Positions 1-10,964 of a stretch of 64,000 nucleotides of DNA are shown piece by piece; within the stretch, counting starts at the first letter, position 1; each line of letters begins with the position of its first letter. Made by a program: the position numbers and the translations under genes. The stretch is from Thunnus maccoyii (taxonomy: Eukaryota > Chordata > Actinopteri > Scombriformes > Scombridae): assembly GCF_910596095.1 (NCBI RefSeq), contig NC_056540.1, positions 27,686,001 through 27,750,000 on the forward strand, given 5' to 3'. The notes beneath the pieces were generated by a model, which ran no database searches, was not told the DNA's origin, and saw only the letters and a list, made by a program, of their open reading frames with translations.

Positions 1-549
1 CCAAATCCTGCAAGCAAACAATGATAAATGATGAGAAGAAGAACAACAATAGTAATTGCATTTGTATAGAACTTTACTTTGCATCATTAAAGCTGTAACT
101 TTAAAGAAACCAAACAAATGAGCTATCAATAGTAATCAAGGGACGACTGATGCAGTCGACTCCATTTATAGCCATAACCTTTAAAGTCATGAACCATCAT
201 GGATTTCAGCAAAGTAACAATATCATAACAGCATAGTGACAGGAAAAAAAAGGGTGAGGGTTTGCTGGCTGTACTTTTCAGGCAGGTAGTGCGAAACCAT
301 AGATTATCCTGAAATTAATTTGAATCAATGAGACTGTCAAGGAAAATAACTCAGTAGGTCATAATGTTGCCCAAAATGACATATAGCCTACAGTAGTAAC
401 ATTTAAGTGACAGGAGCAGTGGCGCAGATGAGATGATGTCTATAAAAGTTGACAATTTTCCTCATTTGGAGGAGGAGGAGGATGGGTGGATGGAGGTGGA
501 CTTTGCAACATTTCCTGTTTCCAACCGTGAGTTGAAACAGTTTTTAAAA

Positions 550-850
550 GAATGTAACTGCGATCATCCCCTAACCTTAATCTTGTGGTTATTATTGTAG
601 CCATGATGATGAAGGTTGTCTAACTTTAAGGAAGTGGCACCTTTAACCCACCACATGTTTCTTTCACCTTAACAAAGTGATCATTTTAACACAAACCATG
701 ATCATTCCCTAAACCTAACCAAGTGGTTTTTGTGCGTAGACCTAACCAGACCTTAACCACAGCATTGCCACATCATAAAACATCGTTAAAAATCATTTGG
801 AACGGTTTTGAAAGGCCAGATAAATGATGTTGTCCTGCCGATTACTGTGG
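550..850. repeat. Dispersed teleost repeat with cctaacc motifs
   Basis: The stretch carries recurrent phrases such as 'cctaaccttaatc', 'cctaaacctaaccaagtgg' and 'cctaaccagaccttaacc'. I recognise this as a common percomorph interspersed repeat of uncertain class. No coding sequence or clear termini are seen, so the boundaries are approximate. Confidence 0.5.
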
Positions 851-2119
851 ATAGGGGCACCAGATTAGAAAATGCTCCGATGTGTAGTTCTGAAGTGCAC
901 ATGGTCAAACGATGCATTTGGTTGTTTAATTTGGAGGACTTGATAGAATACATATGAAAAGAACATTTCAGTTCAGTTCAAGAAATAAGGGCATAAGTAA
1001 GATTTCACTGCACTGTTGACATTTTCAGAGGAATGGGGATAATCATAAGAGCTGCACCTGCAGAAGAAAAATATATTTACTGTGCAATATTTCCTTAAAC
1101 TACCAACTAATCATATATTACTCACAGATGGCTGCGTCTAAAACTGATTTCTAAATGTAATTAATCACAGAATGGGAGCAGTGGAAAGAGTGAATGATAG
1201 CACATCTGTGTGTTCTTTAGAGTTTGTGCTTGTGTATATTTGTGAATACAAAAACAGCCAGGGGACTGTATAATCTACTGTGCTTGGCCAGAACTCTTTA
1301 ATACAAAGACACGTCCAACAATGAGCTCTTTGGCAGCTGAAAATATGAGGCTTTACAGGAATGTGTTATATTATCCAATTCTAATGTCATTTTACAATAT
1401 GTTAACTTCTTCAGATCAGTCAAATCAAAAGATGCATTAGACAGAAGGATATAAATGTCAGACATAAATGAAAACAAATGGACAGACAGCAGCATGCTCT
1501 CCTAAGACGTACAACTGTTGCACTGTTAGATATAATTTTTCATCTTAACTTTTTGGCACCGGCTCTGGTGTCAGAAGTTATTGTAAATAAGTACTTTAAG
1601 TGTATCTCTTTTGCCATCACACATTTTATTATGTGCAATAGAACCACACTGACAAAGTGATAAAAGCAAACGGGCTCATCCAGTGGCTCATTTTGATAAA
1701 AGGCTGTAATATTCAGAGATTTTACAGGAGCTACTTTCTGATGCACTTTTTTTTCTCTCAAACTGCTTCATCTATTTACACTTCAGACAGCAATTACAGT
1801 ATGTCTGCAAAATTCTTTTAAATAACCTCCACAGAAAGCAAATTAACTTTCTGCTTTTACAGGTGGTAATGAAATAACTTGACAGTAAGTGCAAGGGAGC
1901 GGAAAATACCTGGGTCTTGTATAACTAACTGCTTTGCATCTGGTCCATAGAGGCTATAAGAAATTGGTCTGGCTGGCTCTTCTACAATTAATTTTTCCCT
2001 GAATGACTGTTGAAACTTGGTGCAAAGTGTCGCCTCTTGTTCTTTGATTCTTAATGAGAGAACAACTTGATGTTTTGGATGGTTTTAGATTTTATTATTA
2101 AACCTTATTGTAGCAGAGG

Positions 2120-3030
2120 CAGCTGGAGGTGTAAAAAGTACTCAGATCCTTGTTGAAATACAACAATGTAAAACTACAACATCACAAGCAAAAGTGCTGC
2201 ATTCAAAAATCAGTAGAAGCAAAGACGTATTATCAGCTAAATGTACCTCAAATATCAAAACAGTACTTGTTTTGCAGGAAAATGCCGCCTGTGACTGCTA
2301 TATTATTATATATGACATTCATAGATTTTTAATACTTATGCAGCAATGTGTAAATAGCATTTTACTGTTAGGAAATCTGCGTTCCCAAATAGGGCTCTTG
2401 CCCCCTACAAAGAGCCACAAAATAAATCTGAGCAGTCATTAGATGGTTTATGGTGTAAGAGAAAAGATTAAATTAAAGTTCTCCTTCACAAATTTGTATT
2501 AATTTGTGGCCTTTATTAAATGACAAATTCTCTTAATTTAAATAAAAGAGCTATATATATATAGCTGTATAGCTATATAGCTTTTACCTTTAATGGATAG
2601 CTGATAATAGACAAGCAGACAGGAAACAAGGGAAGAGAGGGGGGCATGATATGCAACAAAGGTCCCGAGTCGGAGTCAAACCAGGGACATTGCAATTATG
2701 TGGCATGCACAGTAACCAATTGGCTACCAGGGCACTCTGAAACCATTGGTTTGATCTCTAGCAGTAAGTTGTATTCTATAAACTGGTGTTATTATTAATA
2801 ATACTTAATTATATCACATTATTAATCTGAAAAGTAACCACAAACCTAAAGCTGTCAGATAAATGTAGTGAAGTAAAAAGTGTTTTTCTCACTAAAACTA
2901 TAGTGGAGTAGAAGTATAAAGTAGCATGAAACATAAATACTCAAGTAAAGTACAATTTAAGTACTGCAAAATTGTATTTAAGTACAGTACACGAGTAAAT
3001 GTGATTAAATACAATCAATCCAACACTAGA
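2120..3030 (+). mobile_element. hAT-like non-autonomous element, interrupted copy
   Basis: It opens with 'gtaaaaagtactcagatcc' and closes with repeated 'aagtaaagta' and 'ttaagtacagtac' phrases. These are the same left and right sequences as the complete hAT-like element at 11729-12902. The middle is interrupted by unrelated sequence, including the tRNA-like SINE at 2585-2745. No transposase is encoded. Boundaries are approximate. Confidence 0.6.
2585..2745 (-). mobile_element. tRNA-derived SINE-like fragment
   Basis: Read on the minus strand the segment has an A-box-like 'tggtagccaattgg' followed about 45 bases later by a B-box-like 'ggtttgactcc', the spacing of a polymerase III tRNA promoter. 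A unique-looking tail rich in 'ccctctcttccc' follows. It sits inside a hAT-like element, so it arrived later. It does not fold as an intact tRNA, so I call it a SINE rather than a tRNA gene. Confidence 0.5.
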
Positions 3031-3397
3031 GGCAGCAACCTCTCAGCATGACATTACCGTTCCATAATAAACGATTTTAGATAAATCTCAGATTGGTTTC
3101 ATTTGTGACCGTGTCAGTGTTTCAGAGTGGATTTGACCATTAGTGGTTTGCATTAGGAAAAAAAAAACTAAATAATGAAAGGTTAATTGAAAAAGGAAAA
3201 CTAATAAACTAATAGACTTGAGTTAAATACACTTTAGCAGATACCTTTCAGATATCTGAGTGCAGACAGATTGAGGATCATCCAGCTAATGTTGGTGAGA
3301 GAGGAGCGCACAGTGAGTGACATGACCTGTAACCATCCATTAGTGTGACTGCTGGGTATCATCAGCTCTCTTTTCCATTCCCATCAGCTCATCTTAC

Positions 3398-6300
3398 CTT
3401 TCCATACGCCTTTTTGTACGCTGCTTTAATTTGCTGGCGTTGATCGTTGCTGCGTGCCGTCAGAAGCATCAGGATCACGTCTTCATTTGTACCTGGACCA
3501 GAAATCAAATAAGCATTAGATAAACAAACACAAGCCAGCATGTTTTCTTTCTTTGGGTATAGACTAAGACTAAAGACTAAAATATAGTTAGATATAAAGA
3601 AGAAAAATCAGCTTTTCATTGCAAATGATGTCTTTTCTCACAAACAACATTGTTCTGTTCGCACCCGACATGCAGCAGAAGCATGCTCTCCTCAGCAAAA
3701 CCTGACTGAGAATAACTGACCCCTAAACGAAGAGTCGACCCCTTAAAGCGGGAGATCAGGATCCAAAGGGACTGGCAAAGCTGATGATTTAACAGTCAAT
3801 ACCTCCTGAAAGTCACCAGCCCCTCAGAGAAAAGGGCTCAGATAGACAAATAAGCAGAAGAGCGGCACGTGATATTTCCTCAGAGGGATCAAAATGTTAA
3901 ATTAGTTCAAGATAATTATGGCACAAAGCCCCACTGATCTGTAATGACAGAGGTTGACTCAGGTCATCACTGTGCTCCCCCCTTTTACTTTGCCCTTTTT
4001 AATTGTCAAGTGAATATTTTCTAATTACTTTCATTGTGAGAGTGCTAAACTGACAGAAAGTGGGAGTAGGAGGCAAAAGGCAAGGCCAGTTTATTTGTAC
4101 AGCACATTTCAGCAACAAGAGAATTCAAGGTGCTTTACATAAAACATCGAGATAAAGTGCAAAAAAAAAAACCCACCATGAAGGACATTTAAATATAATT
4201 AAAAACAGTAATTAAAGAGCTAAGATAACAGAAAAAAATACAAGAATAAAAGTCTTGCAGTGCAAGAGATGAATAATTATTTGATTTAATAAGAGAAAAA
4301 TCTTCAGCCTTGGTTTAAGAGAACTGCAGCCGACCTGTGGTTTTCTGGGAGTTTCTTCAGATGAATGGAGCATAAAAACTGAACTCTGCTCCTCCATGTT
4401 TAGTTTTGACTCTGGGGACAGAAAGCAGACTAGTCCCAGATGACCCGAAAGGTCTGGATGATCAGTGTATTTTGGATCTAAACCATTCAGTGCTTTATAA
4501 ACCAACAGTAGTATTTTAAAATCAATTCCTTGACAGACAGGAAGTCAATGTAAAGATCTAAGAAAGGGAAAAGGTGCTGGTGCTCTGTGTAGTTATATTT
4601 ACGCCTGAATATTCCTGTAATTCATTGTTGCATCATCAGGCCTATTGATTTACACTACCACTACCACATGACCACTGAAGGACGTCCTGATTACAGGTTC
4701 CTATTTTCAAAAAGCGGAATGAGGTCAAAGGTCAAAGTATTAAAAAGTAACCCAAATTAAGATAAGCATTTTTTAGACAAGACAAAAACTGTTTGAATGC
4801 TAATCCACATTACTTATCAGGGAATTCAACTCTAAGGCCTTGAGCCGTGTTCAGACTAAAGATAGCAAAACATTTAAAGAAAAAAAAAACACCTGCGCAC
4901 ATTACACACGAGTCTGTGTCAATGGAGGAATGTAGTGACAGGCATCTGTGAGGATATTATATAAAAACAGAGAGTTCAGTATGAAGGCTAACCAGAAACT
5001 TGAATAAGCACAATGCTACACACAGAACAAAGTGTTGTACCTAGAATGTGTGTTTTGCCATATTTGACAGGCCAGCAAAGTGCATTGTTAGATAATATTG
5101 CATTGTGGCAAAAGTTAAGCCTCATTGAAACCAATAAGAATGCTGCATTTAATAGCAGTCTGCACATTGCCTTAGATAAGTAAGCTGTTTGGTAGTAATC
5201 ATTAAATGAAATTATACTGATCTTATGAATTTGTCTTTAAAGTTTCTTCACTATGACCATGATGGAATTGGAGCTAAAAACCAGTGGCTATTCACTAATC
5301 TTCATCCTGATTTGTTTGTAGGTATTACTGAAGCAAAGTCACTTTTACAGTAAAAAAAATTATACTGTGAGGACCAAAATATTATGATTTGACTATTAAT
5401 GTCACCTTTCTTTCCTAATGTCAGAACGTACCCCTGATAATATCTGACAATGTCTAACTGAAAATAAAATATATATTCATTTGATAATGTTAGATATTTG
5501 TACATAAAATATAACTTTTCTTTCCATACATTCAATTTTTTACTTAAAATTGACCTTCATCTGCCTGTTGTGTCACCATTCTACCAATAAGCCATAGAAA
5601 AATCCATACAATTCATTTGAATTGTTTGAATTGTTTCTGAATCCACTCTTTGCTTCTGCTATCACATTATAGACCTGACAGTTTTTACTGTTTCTACTTC
5701 GACTCCATAGGAAGTGGAGAGTGCTCATTACTGCAGTATTCTTGCACCGCTTTTGTGGAAATGAATTAATGCTGTGACATGTCTGTGGAATTGTAGTTAT
5801 AAAGTTTAAGTTTCAAACTTGGCGATACTCAAACTTTCTTCTAATTAGTCCAAATACAAGGGAGAAGAACTACTTGTTTAGAACAACAAATGGTAAAAGC
5901 TTCTCTGACAGCTGCATCATTACTGTTATGTTGTTATATTGGATTTTAGAGGAGGTAGGACAATAGGCATTAAATTGCATGGTAAAAATAATCTTGATTA
6001 TACTTTTTTAATCAAACTCTATTGAATTTATCAATACTAATAACACATAAATACACAACTGCCACTTTACAGTGAACAGCCGTGGAGTCAAGCACTCATT
6101 TTCAGGGAACTGACCGATTCCTTTCATGGCTTTATGGAGAATTTCAGCATCGTGTTTGGCGTTGAAGTTGACAAAGGGTCTAACGCTGCCTCTGTACGCC
6201 TGTGGGAAGAGAGCAACACAAATAACCTATAAACAAATATCTTTTTCTTTATGTTTCTCTATGCCCTGGTTGGGGAAAAAGCTGTAAATGACAGTGAAAC

Positions 6301-9300
6301 AGGTGTGTAAAGAAACACTCTGTCTCTATATCAATCAAAACTTTATTTGTACAGCACCTTTCATACAAGTTAGTGCAATTCAAAGTGCTTTACAGATGAC
6401 TGACAAGCCGATAATAAGACAGAACAAATGTAAAACAGTTTGAGATTAATGCACACAAGAAGTTTTAAAAAATGATATGAAAGACATATGTAATAAAACC
6501 AATAAAACACATGCAAGTATGCATCTGTTTGCAGGAACAAGAAGAGGTTTCTCACTGACCACAGCTATCTGAAACCAACAACAACAAACCTTCAATGAAA
6601 TTTAACATTATGTGCAAATTAATTGTCAATTTAAAGGCAGTAAATGAGCTTCACCTGTCAAATAATAAGTGATGTAGGTTGCTGTACCTTTAAGAGATGC
6701 TAAAATAAAATTCATATTGTTTCAACAGAAGGTTTTAGTGCTCTATGATTAAAAAAAAATCGAATCTAATCTAAATGGCATTAAGTGCTTCCCACTGGAT
6801 GCTGACAATATTTCATTTTTTGACCATAAAGAAAATTAAGATACTAAATATTGCTGCAGATGACTGTTGGCTGCTGCTAAAGAACATTGCTACAGGCCAT
6901 CAAAAACCTACATGGCTTTGAACGTTAACTGTCTTAAATCTGGGGCAAGTACTGCAAGTATAATCGAAATCAAGTCTGGCTGCTGCTTTGTGTCATACAG
7001 GTAATTTAAAAAATATGCTATGTCTCACTTGTGAGTGCTCAGATTGTTCTCCCGGGAAAATGTCATTTGCAAAAAAAAAAAAAAAAGCAATAAAACATCT
7101 GCCTCGGCTCGGCTGTTTCAAACTCTGCGCAGGTGGGAGAAATGAGAGAATATTGTCTTTTCTTCCTCTCAGACAAGGTTTCTGTTTATTATTTCTTTTG
7201 TTGGTCATCTGTTTTCACACAGATAAGCTTCTGTGTGCGATGATGTATTCAAGAGAACAAGCTCTTCCTGTTATATGAGGATGTTTCCTCATATTGTCGT
7301 ACATTACTAATACATCACTGTCACAGCCTTGATCCTGCTGGCTTACATTGTGAAACTGCATATAAATGTGACACCACGGTGTCTCTTTAGAAACAAACAA
7401 CTTTTTTCTACAATGAAATCAGCCAGTTTATTTAAAACATTATGTTGTGAGTCAGAACATATTGGTTATTCAATTTTCTGTCTTTCCTGCAACATTTAAC
7501 ACTCATCTTCTACAAAGACATCAATGTTAGCTTGCAAATATCAAACTGACAAAGTATTTTCAGCCACTCTAGTGTTGTGACTGTGTTGATCAGACCACCA
7601 CTTTGATCCAAACTGAGATATCTTCACAACTACTGGATGGATTGTCATGGATTTGGTTACAGATAAGGTACCCAGATGATGAATCCAAATTACTTTGGTG
7701 ATCACCTGACTTTTTATCTAGCACCACCAGCAGGTTATAGGTGACGTCCACATCAACAAGACGAAAAGTTGACACTTTTGGTTCACATGTCTAAACAATT
7801 ATCAAATGGATTGTCCTGCCATACATGTATTCAAAGATTAATCATATTGACTTTGGTCATATTGATAGTCTTCTGACTATTATTCACTTAACACCACCAT
7901 CAGGTGAAAATTTAATTCTTTCCAAATCTTGGTTCAAGACCAAATACCTTCAAAATTAATGACATTCCTATCAGCCTCAGCTGTACTGTGTTTAGAGCTA
8001 ATGTTAGCGTGCCAACACACTAAACAAAAATGGTGTATAACTGCTAAACATTAGCTGTTATGTTATGTTATGTTATGTTATGTTATGTTATGTTATGTTA
8101 TGTTATGTTATGTTATGTTATGTTATGTTAAGTTAACATTGTGATTGTGAAGGTGTTAGTATCCTGATGTTAGCATGTAGCTCAAAGCAGAACCGCTAGA
8201 GTGGCTGTAGACTCGCTAAAATTAGATAAATAATTTTTTGACAATTTGACATGAAGATAGAAACTTTTCAATATTAAAACAGTCAGACCTCCTCATGTAG
8301 ATGACTCCTAATGGATGTAAAGTCTTGTATCAATAAGTTCTGTTTCCTTGACTCATATTTCCAGCTTTTTTTTTCAACACAACAATATTTAAGTCAGCCT
8401 CAACTCGATGGTAGCTGGTTCTTCTTTTAAACTCTGATTTATTCTTGTGAGATCAAGGATTGCACTGATGCCCTGTTCTACACACATTTCCTACACGCAA
8501 ATAAAGTCTGTCTGTCTGTCCCACCCCTTCCTTCTATCACAGGTGATTAGGGATGCAATTAACAATTGTTTTCATTATCAATTAATCTGCTGATTATTTT
8601 CTCAATTAATCAATTCATTGTTTTGTCTATAAAACTTCAAAAAATAGTGAAATATGTTATAATTCCCATTATATCCTGTTATAATTTCTTAGTGCCCATG
8701 GTGATGTCTTCAAATGTCTTACATTGTCTGATCAACAGCCCAAAATCCAATAGATAGTCAGTTTACTATCATGAATGACAGAAAACATTTGGTACATTTT
8801 TGGTATAAATTAGTAAAACAAATATTCAATTATCAAAATACTTCACAATTAATTTTCTGTTGATTGGCATCTAATTAACCGTAATTAATCCAGAGTAATT
8901 GCTCAAAATATAAAACAGCAAGTCAAAAAGGAAAAAATAGACTTTTCCAATAACTCAGCAAATTGTGAAAATATACTGAAAATATCTCTGACAAGGCCTA
9001 TGGAACAGACTTAATGCATGTTTTTAGCTATCAAACTCAATGCTAGTCTCACAAACTGGCTGTTTATTTACTTTTCACAAAGCGCAGTGAGATCAGTGTG
9101 CCTTCTTGTCAGCCAAAGTGCCATCAGGGAACACTGTCTCCCAACTGCCCTTTGATGAAATTGAAACCCAGTGAAGAAACAGTAGACACTCATACCTGCA
9201 GTTTCCATGCACATGGTAATACAATATGGGACAAATTAGACCACCGTCATCATGAGTTCTTGCCATGGCTTTACGTCTGAAATCAACTTATTCTCATCAG

Positions 9301-10932
9301 ACAGTCTCTCAACAAGCTGAGGAGGATCAAATCAAATCAAGGATATCAAATGAAGCTGCCCCTTCTTGTTCTGTGCAAATGTGAGTACTGCACGAGTTGT
9401 ACTAATGTTTACTAATCATTTACTAATGAGTGTGTCTTTGCAGAAAGGGCTTTCTGTGAACTGAGGATCATCTAGAAGTCGAAGTATCTGCACACCTCAG
9501 GTCTTTGCAGTAAGTGCTAATAGGAGATGGACAAAATTGAAGATTTCATGGAATGAGAATTCAATTAAATGTATGGTTTAGGGTTGCATGAAAATCTGAG
9601 GCTGGTGCTGACAGTTATTTGTGATATGTATTGTTTAAGACTGATCGTGCAGGCTTGAAGGGGCACTGACCTTTCAAGAGTCAAGACACACTTCATCACA
9701 CAAACATTAAAGGATGGGTTGGGTTCACAATTTCTCAAGTCTGTCTTAAAACAATAGTCAGGTGCTTAAATGAACATTGTTTTCATTGCTGAAATCCCTT
9801 TATAGTGCACTTACAATGTAAGTAATGGGGGCCAAAATCCCCAAGCCTCCATCTGTGCAAAAATGTATTTAAAAGTTTATCTGAAGCTATAATGAAGCTT
9901 CAGCTGTCAAAATGAGTCAGATCAAGTAGATATCTTTAAACGAGGTTTTAAGAGGTGAGGTTAAACCCGTGGGAAGACGCTCTGGGGTAAGCTGAAAGAG
10001 GCTTATTTCACTTAATCAAGACTGGTGGTGAGTCTGTGTCTGGTGGGAAAAGGGAGGTTCTGTTATGCTTATGGCTTCAGAGACCTGGGTGCTGATTTAT
10101 AGATTGTGCACACATGGCGAAATACCTTCTGAGTTTTCGCTTATTAAGTCCACCACTGAAGTACGCATTCTATGTATTGTGTTTTCACTTTATTTTATCT
10201 TATTATTATTATTAACTGGGTTTTATTTTCCATCTTATATGCATTTACATATTTTTATGTTCATTTTGTCTTTTTTCATGTGAAGCACTTATTGCATGTC
10301 ATTTCTTTTGTTGTACAGCACTTTGAGCTGCATTTTCTGTATGAAAGGTGCTATACAAATAAAGTTATTATCATTATTATTATTATTATTAATTGTACAG
10401 TCTTTTTAGTGCCAAAATCCCTCTTTTTGTTACTATTCTTTCACCACAGCTCAACAGGGAAACACTGTCCGATGAAACACGAAGAGGGAATTTGATGCTA
10501 AAAATTCTGTAAATGTGGCAGATATCCACTTGATATGACTAACTCAGACTTCTGAAGCCTCATATAAGCTTCAGATCAACTTTTAAATGCATTTTTGCAC
10601 AAAACGTCTGTGTGGACACACTGTACGTTTTGGCCTCCTTCGCTTACATTGAAAGCACATTTGAAGGGGGTCTTTTAATAGCCAGTATGAACAGGAGGAA
10701 CGATTACAGCGAGGAAATCCTCTTTCAGTGTTCATATGACTTGGAAAATAGTGAACGCATCCCTTTTGCTTGCTGCCGTGGCTAAACCACATTCATCTGA
10801 ATATTGGTGCAGTATTCCAACTATTTTATGCAAGAAGAGTAACGGCTTCTCAAAAATTCACTTGCCATTTAACGTATCTTTAGGATATTTAATTTATTGT
10901 AAAATAAAACAAATCAATGTAACACTTACCAT
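3398..10932 (-). CDS. anxa5: Annexin A5-like, 5' part (partial gene)
   Basis: Annexins bind acidic phospholipids at the cytosolic membrane face in a calcium-dependent way. Three exons are visible: 10930-10964, of which only the last three bases (10930-10932) are coding and form the ATG; 6115-6199 (85 nt); and 3398-3492 (95 nt, phase ending 0, the classical annexin exon size). Together they encode about 61 residues starting MAYRGSV, covering most of the first annexin repeat, with the calcium-loop type-2 motif KGIGT and the LLTARS helix. Splice sites are all GT/AG and phases match (ATG|GCG, then G|GT). Later repeats lie beyond position 1. Family membership is certain from the repeat. The A5 assignment rests on residue similarity and on the neighbours smim43, ccna2 and bbs7, which flank ANXA5 in human. 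The first non-coding exon upstream of 10964 was not located. Confidence 0.78.
3493..6114. other. anxa5 intron with an interspersed repeat
   Basis: No exon is seen. About 4070-4650 is an interspersed element (listed separately). The remainder is AT-rich with no recognisable signal. Confidence 0.55.
4070..4650 (-). mobile_element. Degenerate interspersed element with LINE-like reading frame
   Basis: On the minus strand an open stretch (4212-4505) reads 'YKALNGLDPKY...', resembling the phrase found near the end of L2-type reverse transcriptases. Its 3' end carries the common fish tail 'tttatttgtacagcac' on the plus strand, shared with 6335-6420. It is too short and decayed to code. The class (L2-like or a derivative) is uncertain. 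Confidence 0.45.
7561..8207. mobile_element. Non-autonomous DNA transposon with 12-bp perfect TIR
   Basis: The ends are 'cagccactctag' and its exact reverse complement 'ctagagtggctg'. Internally it carries phrases common to a percomorph repeat family, such as 'ggatggattgtcatgga' and 'agctaatgttagc'. No transposase frame is present. It contains the TTATG pentanucleotide array. Confidence 0.65.
8056..8130. repeat. (TTATG)n microsatellite, about 15 units
   Basis: Perfect tandem repetition of a 5-base unit over about 75 bases. It lies inside the inverted-repeat element at 7561-8207, suggesting it expanded from a short seed within that element. It should be length-polymorphic. Confidence 0.97.
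8545..8895 (+). mobile_element. hAT-type MITE ('gggatgcaattaac' family)
   Basis: It shows the recurrent teleost pattern: a start 'agggatgcaattaac', alternating 'aattaatc' and 'gattatttt' phrases, a central 'tgtcttcaaatgtctta', and an end rich in 'ctaattaacc'. A reverse-oriented relative lies at 49195-49520. It has no coding capacity. Confidence 0.6.
9709..10740 (+). mobile_element. MITE copy split by a later LINE-tail insertion
   Basis: The outer parts (9709-9942 and 10395-10740) match the uninterrupted element at 49850-50482, including 'gtctgtcttaaaacaa', 'ctttttagtgcca' and 'tcttttaatagccagtatga'. The right terminal inverted repeat seen in the other copy is missing here. Positions 9943-10394 are foreign and listed separately. 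Confidence 0.65.
9943..10394 (+). mobile_element. LINE-like 3' fragment inserted into a MITE
   Basis: It ends in a fish LINE-type 3' tail: 'agcactttgagctgc', 'aaaggtgctatacaaat', then an (ATT)n run. Comparison with the empty MITE at 49850-50482 places the insertion between 9942 and 10395. It encodes no protein. Confidence 0.6.
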
Positions 10933-10964
10933 CCTTTTTGCTGATGGAAAACAACCACTCTAAC

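Larger units (their letters stand above)
1..3397. other. anxa5 intron (3' side), repeat-rich, no exon found
   Basis: I found no annexin exon below position 3398, so the remaining annexin exons must lie before position 1. About 550-850 is a dispersed fish repeat with recurrent 'cctaaccaagtgg' and 'cctaaccaga' motifs. About 2120-3030 is a transposon copy with a SINE inside it, both listed separately. About 2545-2585 is a short AT-rich palindromic stretch. The rest shows nothing I can name. Confidence 0.6.
6200..10929. other. anxa5 first coding intron, several transposon remains
   Basis: No exon is visible. The intron holds a repeat tail near 6335-6600, an inverted-repeat element with a TTATG microsatellite (7561-8207), a hAT-type MITE (8545-8895) and a MITE split by a later insertion (9709-10740). 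These are listed separately. Confidence 0.6.

Noticed and set aside
2585-2745. A functional tRNA gene
   Set aside because: Box A and box B-like sequences exist, but no full cloverleaf can be formed and the copy is embedded in a transposon.
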